Shown here: positions 23,666-34,468 of the stretch, in pieces
How the letters are laid out: every line of letters begins with the position of its first letter
Position numbering within the stretch: the first letter of the stretch is position 1
Assembly: GCA_013054445.1 (NCBI GenBank)
Contig: JAAMPI010000420.1
Location: forward strand, 1 to 38,448
Direction: 5' to 3'
From: Cudoniella acicularis
Taxonomy: Eukaryota > Ascomycota > Leotiomycetes > Helotiales > Helotiaceae
DNA length: 38,448 bases
The notes under the pieces: model-generated
The model's input: only the letters and a program-made list of their open reading frames with translations
The model's database searches: none
What the model was told of the DNA's origin: nothing
Made by a program: the position numbers and the translations under genes

Positions 23666-26600
23666 ATGGCTAGAAACGGCGGGTATGGGGGACTCGATGA
23701 AGCTCCATACGCCAACGGAAACAATGGATTCGGAGCGCCCATAGGCTTCGGTTTACCGCCTGGAGAGAACGATGAATACGATCCCTATGGCACGAATTAT
23801 GAAGATCGATATGGCAGCCCGCCATTACCGGCGACCTCCCCTCCGGTGTCACGATCCGCATACTCTCGTCCGCAGCGAGCGGCGCCAGAGAGCAATGCGG
23901 AGAGGCAAATAGGGGAGGTCCTCGAGCATATCAAGACAGAATGGCCCGCAATGTGCCAGAGTGAGTGTGTGCCAGTACATGTCGCTCTTCAATTGCTGGA
24001 TACAAGCTCGGTTGGGCGTGCGCATGAGTACAAGGAATTCGAAAAGACACACCGATATCTGCAGGAGTCGCTCAAGGGCATTGTTCACGAACACCATCAG
24101 GGGTTTAACAGCTCTATTGGTACTTTTCATAAGATTCAGTTCAGTATACAAGCTTCGCAGAAACGAGTACGGACGTTGAAGGAGTCATTAAGGACCTCAA
24201 AATCGAGTCTCGCGACCACCGACCCAGAGCTACGGAAAATGGCAGCTACTTCTGCAAACTACGACAGTTTGTTACATACTCTTTCGGAAATTGAGGATTT
24301 GCGGGTGGTACCGGATCAACTCGAGGCGCGGATATCAGAGAAGAGGTTCTTGACGGCTGTTGACATGCTGCAAACTGCCCTTCGGCGGATAAGGGTACCA
24401 GCCTTGGATGAAATAGGGGCGTTAAGTGACCTTAGGTCATACCTCGCGAACCAGGAGACTGCTTTGACAGATATTCTGGTTGAAGAGCTTCACGATCATT
24501 TGTATCTGAAATCTCCTTATTGCCAAGAAAGGTGGCAGACACTGGCGAAAAGCCAAAGCTTGGGAAAAGATCAGTTGGATCAAAAGTCTTCTATACGGCC
24601 ATTCTACGAAGTGCTAGATACGATGGAACTTGCTCAGCCAATGGTGGAAGAACCCTCGAGGAACCCAGAAGCAGATACATTTTACTACATTCAGCTGCTA
24701 GTTGAGGCTCTGAATAATTTGGGCCGCCTCGAGTCTGCTGTGAATGAAATTAAACAGCGCCTTCCTGTTGAGCTCTTTCAAATTGTCAACGAGACGAATA
24801 GCGAAGTGGATCAAAAGCACCCAAGCTCCCTCCGGGGCGGGATTGCAAACGCTCAAGGCAACCAGACATTTGGAAGCCGGGAAAACAGCATCGCGCGCGA
24901 TGTTATATATGATTTACTTTGGACTTTATACGCCAAATTTGAGTCAATTGCGGAAAGTCACCGAGTATTTCACGATGCCTTGAAAGCTGTTGTGTGTCGG
25001 GAAGGTGCCAGGAATTCATCAATACTCCTGGGAGGCTTTAGGGAGTTGTGGAACCTGTATCAAAATGAGATACGGTCTTTGCTTCACAACTACGTTACAA
25101 CTGATGCAGATATTTATCAATTCAGCTCAACCCCTAAGTTGGGGGCCTCGAAACAAGACTCCAAACGGGAACACCTCTTCCAGTTTTCAGATGCAGACTC
25201 AAAGTCCATTCAGATGACAACGGAGTATCAAGACCTTGACGGTATTATCAGGGCTGCCGTTCCTGGCCTCATGTCGAAGCAAGGGGCTGATACGAAGAAA
25301 CAAATTAGTAACAGGACGGACAGCATTATTGGACGAAGTGGTTCACGGCGAATAAATAGCTCGGCATACGATTCCAAATCTGGAGGCATTCCTGCACATA
25401 AATCACTCGTGGAGCCAAGCGTCTTTAACATGAGCCTGCTTTTGCCGCCGACTTTAGGATTTTTGCAGAGACTGAAAAGCATTGTTCCACCAGGCTCGGA
25501 CCTCGTTACTAGCACCCTCACATCTTTTCTTGACAACTTTCTTGTTAATGTTTTCCTTCCCCAGTTGGATGAGACTTTGGGGAAGCTGAGCGACTCGGTA
25601 TTTGACGAGTCGGACTCTTTCCAAGAAGATCCTCAATGGACGAACGTGGCCAGGCGTCCTGTATTTAAGGGCACTTCGGCGTTCTTTTCCCTGATCACGG
25701 CATTTTGTAAAATGTTGGATACGATACCTCATGACCAAGCACTCAGTCAACTCATAATTACGCAGATGATGAGATATTATGACCGCTGCTGCGACTGGTT
25801 CAAATCATTGGTGTCCCGTATCCAGGATTCTGATGGGTCCAAAATGAAGCTTTCGGCTGTTCTAGCCAGTGACTCTGGAGACATTCAAGAGGCGATTAAG
25901 AAGCTTTGGACTTCGGATGTACCCGATCGGACTTTGCTCGAGAAAGAGATTGGGTTACTCATTCTACATACAAACGAACATCCTATGCGACTAGATGATA
26001 TCATCTTGGATCGCGAGACGATCTCATCGATGTGTATTCTCTACACGAGCATGAAGTGGCTCGCCATTAAAGTTGACCACCTTCGTCACATCACACGCAA
26101 TGATACGGACTCATCCCGCACCACGATGCAGAAGCCAGCCAACAGACGATGGACGCTTCTGAATGATGCTTCGAACATGCAAGATGATCAGAACCCTGTT
26201 TACCTACCAATGACACAGGAAACGGTTGTGTAAGTTCCTAAAAGCTATATTGATCTATTTACTTTGATAATAACTGACATCTGTAGTGCTTTCGATTCAA
26301 TTGTATCATCTTACCAGGAACTTGCAGCAACGGTGCTCATGACATTACATATGGAGATTCGCTGCCACATCATCTATGCTCTCTCTGTAGCCTTGTCTCC
26401 GGAAACAGCACCTTATCTTCTTGAACAAGTTGTCAATGATCCAGATCCAAAAGTATTGAACCTCAACGCAGAACTTGCTTCATACGAAGAGACAGTTGTA
26501 CGATTCCTTCGTGACAAAGAGATTTCATTCATACGCACAGGTCTCGGCCTGCTGATCGATAATTTCCTTGTTACCAACGCTGGCATGGTGAAAGCTATGA

Positions 26601-26929
26601 ATGCCTTTGGATGCGGGCGAATGCAACTCAACATTCTCGTCTTACAGCAGAATCTTAAGAATATTGAGGCTGATGTTAGCCTCGATCGAGCTGCCAGATT
26701 CTTCGACCTGTTCACCGAGGGCCCTGACGCCGTGATCAAGCAAGCCAAGGAAGGAAAAGAGAATGCCAATGGAGGCAAAGAGCTATTCAGTTATGACGAG
26801 TTGAAGACCCTGGTTGAGTTATGCTACAGCGAGCAGCTCTCGAGTCCCGAGAGAGGGATCAGTACGGTGGCTAAGCGGGGGATGGGTGAGCACTTGCTAC
26901 AGCTCAGTGAGTATATGTGGCAGAGCTAG
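23666..26929 (+). CDS. sec8: Exocyst complex component Sec8
   Basis: Subunit of the octameric exocyst that tethers secretory vesicles to the plasma membrane, active at the hyphal tip and septum. Exons 23666-26229 and 26287-26929 are joined across a 57-nt intron (donor GTAAGT, acceptor CTGTAG), giving 1068 residues, the usual length. An N-terminal Gly/Pro/Tyr-rich disordered leader (about 1-75) precedes the conserved Sec8 N-terminal coiled-coil region (ERQIGEVLEHIKTEWPAM at about 80; HEYKEFEKTHRYLQESLKGI; SIQASQKRVRTLKESL). The C-terminal helical part includes MEIRCHIIYALSVAL and the final GMGEHLLQLSEYMWQS. Residues around 490-590 are Ser/Lys-rich and probably form a loop. The start has a clean context (GGACATGGC). 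Confidence 0.96.
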
Positions 26930-27739
26930 AGAAAAGAGGCTGGTTCATAGGTATACTCCTGCATTGGCGCGGCGTTCGGAGCGTTGTGTTGGGGTTTGGT
27001 GATATTGTAACAATGGTTTGTACAGTACAACATCATGATCGATGATTGGATCTTAATGGAAGAATTTTAGAAGTTGGAGCTTTCCATGTTCTATAAACGA
27101 CATCCCCAAACTTCACGCTGGCTCATCAGATACCAAACTCCAAGTCTGCTGTGACTATTAGGTGTGTTCTTGGTGGAATTGTCGGTATCGTTAGTGAATT
27201 CCCCATCAACAAATCAACGACCTTCCATCGAACGGTTTGAGCACTTGAACAAAGAAAAATAATTTCCCGAGTTATTTCCCAATAGACAATGTAGTTGTCT
27301 CCTTGTCCATTTCAAGCATCCGCAAAAGAGGACAAAGGCATTCATTGCCAACAAACTAAAATCTCAAGTGTTCCACCTATCTCATTCTTTATAAGACAAA
27401 GCCAAGTGAGCACACTACCAACGAAATAGCAATTGAAGTGCACCTTCAACACTATTCTGATTAAGATGAAGCTTTGGTATTCCGTTAAATTAAATAGAAC
27501 AATGTTCATTTTGTGTTCTTTTGAATAGAACCTTTGTTCCTCAAAAAATTCCGGTATTTCTTTCGTCAAAAAACAGTAAGCTTTGAGTCTATAATAATAT
27601 GCAGCAGGTGGGACGTTGGACTTGATCACCACTCCAAACACAATCAAATTCAAAAATTACCAGCAGTTGAATAAATCCAAATCAAATCTACCAAATTACC
27701 TACAAATCAACAAACCTCTTCGCCCATACCCTAACAACA
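26930..27739. other. Intergenic region after sec8
   Basis: About 800 bases: sec8 3' flank, then an AT-rich stretch, then the C/A-rich leader (about 27650-27739) of the next gene. No RNA gene or repeat was seen. Confidence 0.45.
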
Positions 27740-28213
27740 ATGGCAACAAACACCATCAACATCATGGGCATGGAACTCCAAGCCGCGCGCCTCTCCTCCC
27801 TCCCCAGGCACATAACCACCTTCCACACCTCCCCCTCCTTCAAATTCCGCGCCGGCTACCTCCTCGTAGCCCTTTCCTCCTCCTCCGCCGCGCGCTGGCA
27901 CATCGCCAACGCCAACGACATCGAAGCGCGGCGCATCGCTCGCATCGTCACAGCACGAGAAGTGGAAGGCGGAGTAATATTCAGTGTTGCGAGGGAAGAG
28001 GAACATCCGCTTGAGAAGTTGAGTGAGTGGGGACATGTGGCTACTGGGACGTTGGCTTATGCTACGAAGTTGGGGTTTGAGTGGAGCGGGGAGGGGGATA
28101 TTTTGGTTTTTGTGCATTGTGAGAAGTTGAATGGTCTTTGGGATGAGCCGAAGAGTGTGCAGGAGTTGGTGGAGGGGTATGAGAGGCTTCCTGAGAGGAG
28201 CATTGCCTTTTAG
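27740..28213 (+). CDS. Hypothetical 157-residue protein
   Basis: Not recognised. A single exon of 157 residues starts in a strong context (AACAATGGC) after a C/A-rich leader. The N-terminal 35 residues are Ser/Thr/Arg-rich and could be a mitochondrial targeting segment (ARLSSLPRHITTFHTSPSF), which is inference. The rest looks like one small folded domain (IEARRIARIVTAREVEGGVIFSV; LAYATKLGFEW; DILVFVHCEKL; LVEGYERLPERS). No transmembrane span is evident. Codon composition is C-rich in the first half and switches to G/T-rich near 27960-28010, matching other genes in this window. A coding call is supported by start context, length and composition; function is unknown. Confidence 0.7.
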   Translation: MATNTINIMGMELQAARLSSLPRHITTFHTSPSFKFRAGYLLVALSSSSAARWHIANANDIEARRIARIVTAREVEGGVIFSVAREEEHPLEKLSEWGHVATGTLAYATKLGFEWSGEGDILVFVHCEKLNGLWDEPKSVQELVEGYERLPERSIAF

Positions 28214-30352
28214 GTCTCTGTCTCTCTCTCTCTTTTTTAGTGGAACTGGGACAGGCCTGGTCCCTTCGACTGGTTGACGCTATTCTGACCCTTTTGAAAG
28301 GGGCTTTGATGGCTCGTATCTATTAAACTTCTCATCGTAGGAATTATCTACTAGTTAGACGATTCTTTCCGCTAAATTAAAGAAAATAAAAAATTAATTT
28401 GAAATTAATGTTTGTAAGAAAGTGTAGTGAAAGAGGATATCCTCTGTACGTTGTGATTGAAATCGAATAATAAAATGCGTCAGGAAGCTTAAAGTTGAGG
28501 TTGGTAGCGGAGATAGCCGAACTAAACTTACGGAATAAGTGCATGAACCAGTTGTCTTTTGGAGGCTAGTACTGTAGGGAGTAGGAAGTTGAAGGAACTC
28601 CGCCGAGTTGTAGACTTTCGCGAATACACGAGAAGGGGCTTAGTAGCCCCACGAGTTACGAAGGAGTGGATTTCACGTATAATTATAATTAATGCGCCAA
28701 TATATCGAAAAAACCGCAACATTATCTGCGCTTTAAAGGCCTAAACGAGCTAACCTTGAAAGGTGAAGTCCGAGATTTAGTAAGTGCGGGGTTCACCTGC
28801 TAAACACGGAACTCGAAATGACTGGCTGTGGCACCGAGTTGAATTAGATCGCCAGAGGCAAATCTAAATATAAACTGCTTATCTGGAGCGCACGTGGATC
28901 CGAAATTTAAAGCTACACAAGTGGCAAACTTTTTTTAAATTGGTGATATCCATCCAATGTTCCCCCTTTTCTGTATCCTGTCTCTGTAAAGTGTGATTTG
29001 GTAGGTTTGAGGTTTTCAAGCTTTGGCTCGAGGGGTTCGCGTGTGACGGCTGCTAAGGGCTTTTTTCGTTATGGATCATCCCTCCTACTGGCGGCCAGAC
29101 AGTAGTCTTATCGTCATTGCCATCCATTCACCGCTCACCAGTTAAAGGCGCACGGGGACCTGCAGAAATATCCTGGACCACTGCGGCTTCTGCGACTGCG
29201 GTGGTGTTTGAAACGCCTCCTCTGTGCGATATCGTGATGGCTGTGAATCATTTTGAAATTTGAGATGGCTTTATTCTGGCGTGAGTTCTGTGATGCTCGT
29301 GTAATCGGTTTCCAACAACGGCTGCGCCTTGTTGGATGAGTAGAGCCTCGGTCTCTGGATGACTTTGTGTTGGTTTTTTACAGCCAGCGGTAGCTTTTCA
29401 TAACATTTAAGCATCCTGTGAAATAATGCTATATTTTCTGTTAAAAGACCTGGGATCAAGCATAGTTTAGTGGTGACGTATTCAGAGCGACTTAAATTAT
29501 CCCCCCTTTTGAAAAACCAACTGCAATGCAAGGCAGTGCGCCCGAATTGAGGCCACACGCCGAGATTGAGCGACAACGTCAATCTTCAGCTATTATTACC
29601 CAGCCTGCTCCGTCGGGAAGGCGTCGATTATCTGGGCCACAATCTGACATCTACCAACATCTTTACAGTCATCTACACCCGTACCCGGCGTCTAAAATAG
29701 ATCCGTCACTCACTTTTGTATTTTGCGGCCGCTGACTTTAATATTCACATCTGTGTACTCCAGCACTACAGGACTCAGCCGAGGAAGCAGAAACAGGACA
29801 CTCAGCAGTGCAAGGTACACTGGTGCGCCATAAAAACAAGTCTGCACTGTGCAGGTCCAAACCGGCATTTTCGCGGTAGGATTTGTTGGCCAACCAAAGT
29901 GGTAGGTAATTTAATCGACCCACTAGGGGGTGTCAGAATAGTTGAGACACTGAATTTTACTAACTACTCAATAACTCTACAACACCACCCAAACAAAAAA
30001 TTCAAAATAGATAACATTATTACCAGCACTCCACTCTATAGTTCCACCTACTTTTTGTACGCCTTAACGTTACGGGTGGCTTAAGAAATTCATGGTGCGC
30101 ATTTGGGTGTCTCAGCTATTCTGACACCCCCTCCGGCTCCCTAAACTGCGTCGCCCGCCTACCTCAGGCTCCTCCTCGATTTCCAGGAAGGAGTTGCAGC
30201 CAACGCGACTCTTTAACATCCACGCTCCTTTTCGCTCACGCTGCTCACGACCAACATTCACTCCGATCTCTTGTTTCTGCACTCTCGCCAACACGGCCAC
30301 GACCCGATAATACACCTTCAAAGTGTCTGCCATCACTGCACCATCGCCAGAC
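28214..30352. other. Gene-poor region with simple repeat and MITE
   Basis: About 2.1 kb without a supported gene. It begins with a TC microsatellite (28217-28234) in the 3' flank of the preceding gene. An AT-rich segment follows at 28370-28410, then a stretch at 28500-28900 with short palindromes (for example GGGGCTTAGTAGCCCC). A MITE-like element lies at 29926-30131. The last 220 bases are the smi1 leader. I could not identify transposon protein remnants. Confidence 0.45.
29926..30131. mobile_element. MITE-like element with 25-bp terminal inverted repeats
   Basis: The ends 29926-29950 and 30107-30131 are inverted copies of each other over 25 bp with one mismatch; the outer ends read GGGGGTGTCAG and CTGACACCCCC. 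The 206-bp body has no coding capacity. TA flanks the left end and TC the right, compatible with a mutated TA duplication as in Tc1/mariner-type elements. Size, inverted ends and lack of coding sequence fit a non-autonomous miniature element. Confidence 0.75.
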
Positions 30353-32102
30353 ATGGCGTCGTAAGTTCCCCTTTTCGCACTCCATGCCATGTTATTGGGA
30401 TCATTAGACATGGAACATCAGCTAATGATGATTGTATGACCAGGTTTGGTTCAGCTTTTAAATCGTTCTGGCATACAATGACCAGCTACGACAGACGTAC
30501 GTTCCTTGTTGTCACCCGAGAATCGCGCATCTCTAACAGAAGTAAACAGATTCGAACTACGACTCCCCATACCGAACAGGCCAACACGTTCCCCTCGCAC
30601 AATCTCGACATGATCCCCTAACGTCAGTAGCTACTACAGCATCAGAATCTCGAGGCGATGTCAGCTCCCCTTACTTTGAGGAAACTGAGAGACATTCCAC
30701 CTCCGCTTTGAACGGCAGCGCTTATCCTAGATCTCCATCTGGTCACACTTCAAGTCCCGGGGCCTCTCCCTACTCACCTGGCATGCGATCGCAGGCTGCT
30801 CTGCAAAGATCCAACACAAGCGAGAACTTCGAAAATGTTACACCGGGCGAGATTCAATTACAAGCTTTCCAAGAAGGCCTCCCACCACCTCCCCCCGTAG
30901 CACACTCCTGGAAGCGAATTGACCGATGGGCCGAGGAAAACTATGAGGAATTATTCGACAATCTCTGCGAGGGTTGCACAAGCAATGATTTAAACGAGTT
31001 GGAACATCAATTAGACTGCTCACTTCCCATGGAAGTTCGCGAAACACTGCAGATTCACGATGGACAAGAGCGAGGTGGCCTCCCGACCGGTATTATTTTT
31101 GGCTGCATGCTACTAGATTGCGAAGAGATCGTTCAGGAATGGGAGAACTGGAAGAAGGTCAATTCCGAATACCTCCATCAACCCGTCAATCTCAAGCCCT
31201 CCACACCGTCAAAAGCCTTTGGTGGAAGTGGCGCTTCATCTTCAAAGACACCTGCTTCTCAACCTGGTAACCCTCACTGGAGACAGGAATTGCTCGCTCG
31301 CCAGGATTCGCAACCTCCAAATGCCATTCAAAAGGTTTACGCACATCCAGCATGGATTCCTTTGGTCCGTGATTGGGGCGGAAACAACTTGGCGGTTGAT
31401 CTTGCACCTGGTCCTGCTGGAAAATGGGGTCAAATCATCTTGTTCGGTCGAGACTATGACTGCAAATACGTGGTAGCACGATCATGGTCTGCATTCTTGG
31501 CTACAGTTGCAGACGATTTGAATAGTGGCAAGTGGTTTGTCGATGAGGAGACTAACGAGTTGAAGTTGAGAGAATTTAGAAATGGCAAAGTCGAGCCTGG
31601 GTACCTGGATATCTTGAGATGGAGAATGGACCAAAAGTACGGGCGCAAGGGGATGAGACGCCGGTCCGCACCGCCTAATGGCCCAAAAAGTGGATCTCCA
31701 TCTGGATCACCGTATGCCAGCCCAACAGCTGAGACGGGCGAGCCTCGAGGACGTTCCATGCAGCGATTTAGCGGCGCTTCACCTGTCGCGAGTCCCAATC
31801 GACCCAATTATGGAAAATCTAGTCCCTTGGCGCGAGTAACCGAAGAAACATCAGCTCCCATCAGAGTCCACACAAATGGTCTCCCGGTAGAGAAGCTCGT
31901 TGAAGTTGAGACTCCACGACCTAGCGAGGATCAGAAGTCAAACAAGACTCTGGAGGCATTGCTTGAGCCAGTTTCGTTGGATGACAACAAGGAGAACGTG
32001 AAAGTTAAAGAGTCGAACGCCACAGGCCTGGGACTGACGAATGGCAATGCTAAAAAAGCTACTGTCGAAGATGATGCCACGATGAAGACGATTGAGATTT
32101 AA
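30353..32102 (+). CDS. smi1: Smi1/Knr4 family cell-wall assembly regulator
   Basis: Knr4/Smi1 couples cell-wall stress signalling (Slt2 MAP kinase pathway) to glucan synthesis and bud or tip growth in yeast. Exons: 30353-30360 (8 coding bases), 30444-30496 and 30550-32102, with GT-AG introns of 83 and 53 nt that keep phase, giving 537 residues. The N-terminus reads FGSAFKSFWHTMTSYDR, a conserved start of fungal Smi1 proteins. A Ser/Pro-rich disordered part follows to about 130. The SMI1_KNR4 domain (about 138-330) includes WKRIDRWAEENYEELF, GGLPTGIIFGCMLLDCEEI, VYAHPAWIPLVRDWGGNNL and LFGRDYDCKYVVARSW. The C-terminal third is disordered and rich in Ser-Pro sites, possible kinase targets. A MITE sits about 220 bp upstream of the start. 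Confidence 0.95.
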
Positions 32103-33093
32103 GGATTCAGCGCGCGTTTACTTTCGTACTGCAAACAACACATGGAATGAGGCGTTTTTCGGCGCGTATAACACGGTAGTTTCTTTCCCGGAAACCTGCT
32201 ATAATGACATGGCTCGACGCATGCAACGCATTGGGGTGGTTCATTTTGTCTACTTGCATCCTCGTCATACGCAGAATAGACGGGAGTCGTAGCCATTATT
32301 TTCTTGAGTATGAAATGAGGCTTAATTGAAATATTCAAAAGGGACTCGCATACGTCGGTGGAAGGACTCGATCAGATCAACCTGACCTTGACCTTCTGTC
32401 TTTTTTTCACTTTCGAAGCCGCAGGTTAGGCAGAGCTGGGTCTTACAGGGAACTTTTGCTTTCGCTTGTGCTTACAGGTTCTGCTTGGTTGGGACCCAAT
32501 GCCTTTGTACAATTAGAACTGGTGGATTGGCATTTTGAGTTTCAGTGGTTTTTATTTTCTTTCTATGAACAGCAAGAGAGGTGAGATGAGATAGAGATCA
32601 AGGGGGATTTGTACATGATGACAGCTGGAGATGAAGGCAGTTAATGTGCCAAAGCGTTTGCTTTTCGCGGATGGATGAATTGATTGTGAAGGCGCATACC
32701 AGGGCGGCTGAGTTAATGCAAGGGACCCATTGAATCGAATGGATAGTAGTAATGATTGTGGAAACTGCTACTAAAATACATGGTACACTTCAAATATTTG
32801 CTCCTGAACTGGTTTTGGATTCGTGACTGTGTTACACAATTCGTGAAGTTCATGTGACGTTTCAAGGAGGGGCATCACGTGTCAAATCTAGTGCGGCTCA
32901 TCATCAGCCCAGCCGCGCAAGCTGACCGAGAGCTCCAGACGCAACTACGACAACTCCACCTGCCGCGCATACTCTCCTTCGGTTTGAGAGGGAAAACTTA
33001 CGATACTGGCGATTTCGGGTTGAAGCTTTGAAGAAGCTGTTGCCCAGAGGAGACAGACCTTTGAATTCCGACCTCAGCAAGGCAATCAACATC
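32103..33093. other. Intergenic region smi1-vps68
   Basis: About 1 kb. It holds the smi1 3' flank and, near the end, the vps68 promoter with a TGACGT at 32855-32860 and a CACGTG at 32876-32881. No gene or repeat was recognised. Confidence 0.45.
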
Positions 33094-33848
33094 ATGTCCG
33101 AAGAGCGCCTCTGGAAGTTCAGGAAGCCAGAATGGATGAACAGTGTTGTGGCTAGGAGTGCGGGTGTTTACGCAGCTGGGGCTCTGGTATGTGACACTTA
33201 TTTCACGGTTGGATAACTTTGAATCTGTGATGCGCTATGCTTTGCGCTGGAGGACCAGTTTGTTTGGTCTTGCCCGGACCAGCCTCAGCTATCTCATTGC
33301 CTGGGCTGTTCTCAGTATACTCTCATATGATAATGAATTCAAGCTAACAGACGTTTATGTCCAGTTCTCACTCGCTTTTTTCATCATGCTCGATGCAGCC
33401 GTCTTCTCCCACTCCAGACTCAACGGCTCCGACCCTCCCATTCACATCAACTTCGTTGATTGGCTGCCTCTCATCTTCTCCTCACTTGGAATGCTCATCA
33501 TAAACTCAATCGAGAAGACTCGTCTCTCTGCTGATTCCTTCAGCTATTCTGGTTCTGGCGTTGCCTGGAAGGCGAGAGTGGTGTTGTTCTTGGGATTCGC
33601 ATCCCTTGCTGGAGGCATGGCTGGAGGAGTTACGGTACTGGTACTTAAATATATTGTCGCGGGCACTGTCTGGCCAACGCTTTATATGGGTGTTGCGAAT
33701 GTGCTGAGCAATGGACTGGTTATGCTTAGGTGAGTTTCGTTGTTTTGCACTTGTGACGGATTAATGCTAATTATTGGATAATAGCTCTGTGGTACTTTGG
33801 ATTAGCCAGAATATGGAGGACGAGTATTCGTACAACTTGGCGCTATAA
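33094..33848 (+). CDS. vps68: Vacuolar protein sorting protein Vps68 (UPF0220/TMEM50 family)
   Basis: Four-helix membrane protein of endosomes and vacuole that works with ESCRT-III and Vps55 in late endosome-to-vacuole sorting. Exons: 33094-33186, 33365-33729 and 33785-33848, giving 173 residues, the family length. The first intron (178 nt, GTATGT donor, CCAG acceptor) is long for this genome and keeps one alternate frame open, which can mislead gene prediction. Signatures are FKFRKPEWMNS-type N-terminus (WKFRKPEW), FFIMLDAAVFSHSRLNGSDP, INFVDWLPLIFSSLGMLIIN, DSFSYSGSGVAWKARVVLFL and the conserved C-terminus WISQNMEDEYSYNLAL. The start was set by the conserved N-terminus; an upstream open stretch without conservation was excluded. 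Confidence 0.95.
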
Positions 33849-34468
33849 GAGTATAAGGGTATAAGTGGAGGAATAAGCGCGGAGGAAGAAGGCCAATAAA
33901 GACTCGAATCTGGATATGGCAGAATGAATTGGTGGGCACGAATGATGAGAACTTGCATTTTATTATGCATGGATATGAGGGCTTCGGCATCTTTTGTAGT
34001 ATAGGGCATATTTCATCTGTCGTTGGGATTAGGAGCGAACAAGCGGTTTCTATTTTCAAAGCTACCATTTTACAACCTGAATATGGCACATGTGAAGCAA
34101 TTCACCCTAAAGAGAGATAGGGAGGCCGAGGCCTTACACAAAACCGTTGAAAAAAAATTTGTACTACTGTTGGTCAAACAAAAGTCGTAAAGGACTATTC
34201 TTCTAACTACAGTACACTATTTTAAGCCGGTCCCGAGGGGACCCTGAAGTTCGCGTCGAACTGCCAACACTGTACGCGACAGCCGGTGTCCATCATTCTG
34301 GCCAAATATTTATTTTCTACAGCAAGAACAGTCCTCTCATTATCCTCTTTTCTCTTCCACCCATGGCGAAAAAATCGCATTCTTCTCATTCATTTCGACG
34401 ATAGCAATTCTATTCTCCACCATTTCCCGCAGCTCCAGGGAGCCAAATCTAGGCCAGCTGAAAGCACA
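33849..34468. other. Intergenic region vps68-gpi13
   Basis: About 620 bases holding the vps68 3' flank and the gpi13 promoter and leader. A short perfect stem (GGTCCC/GGGACC) lies near 34230-34245. A frame open upstream of the gpi13 ATG at 34286 is leader sequence. Confidence 0.45.

Noticed and set aside
28500..28900. Possible transposon remnant with short palindromes
   Set aside because: Repeated short palindromes and odd composition were noted, but no inverted ends, LTR boundaries or coding remnants could be identified.
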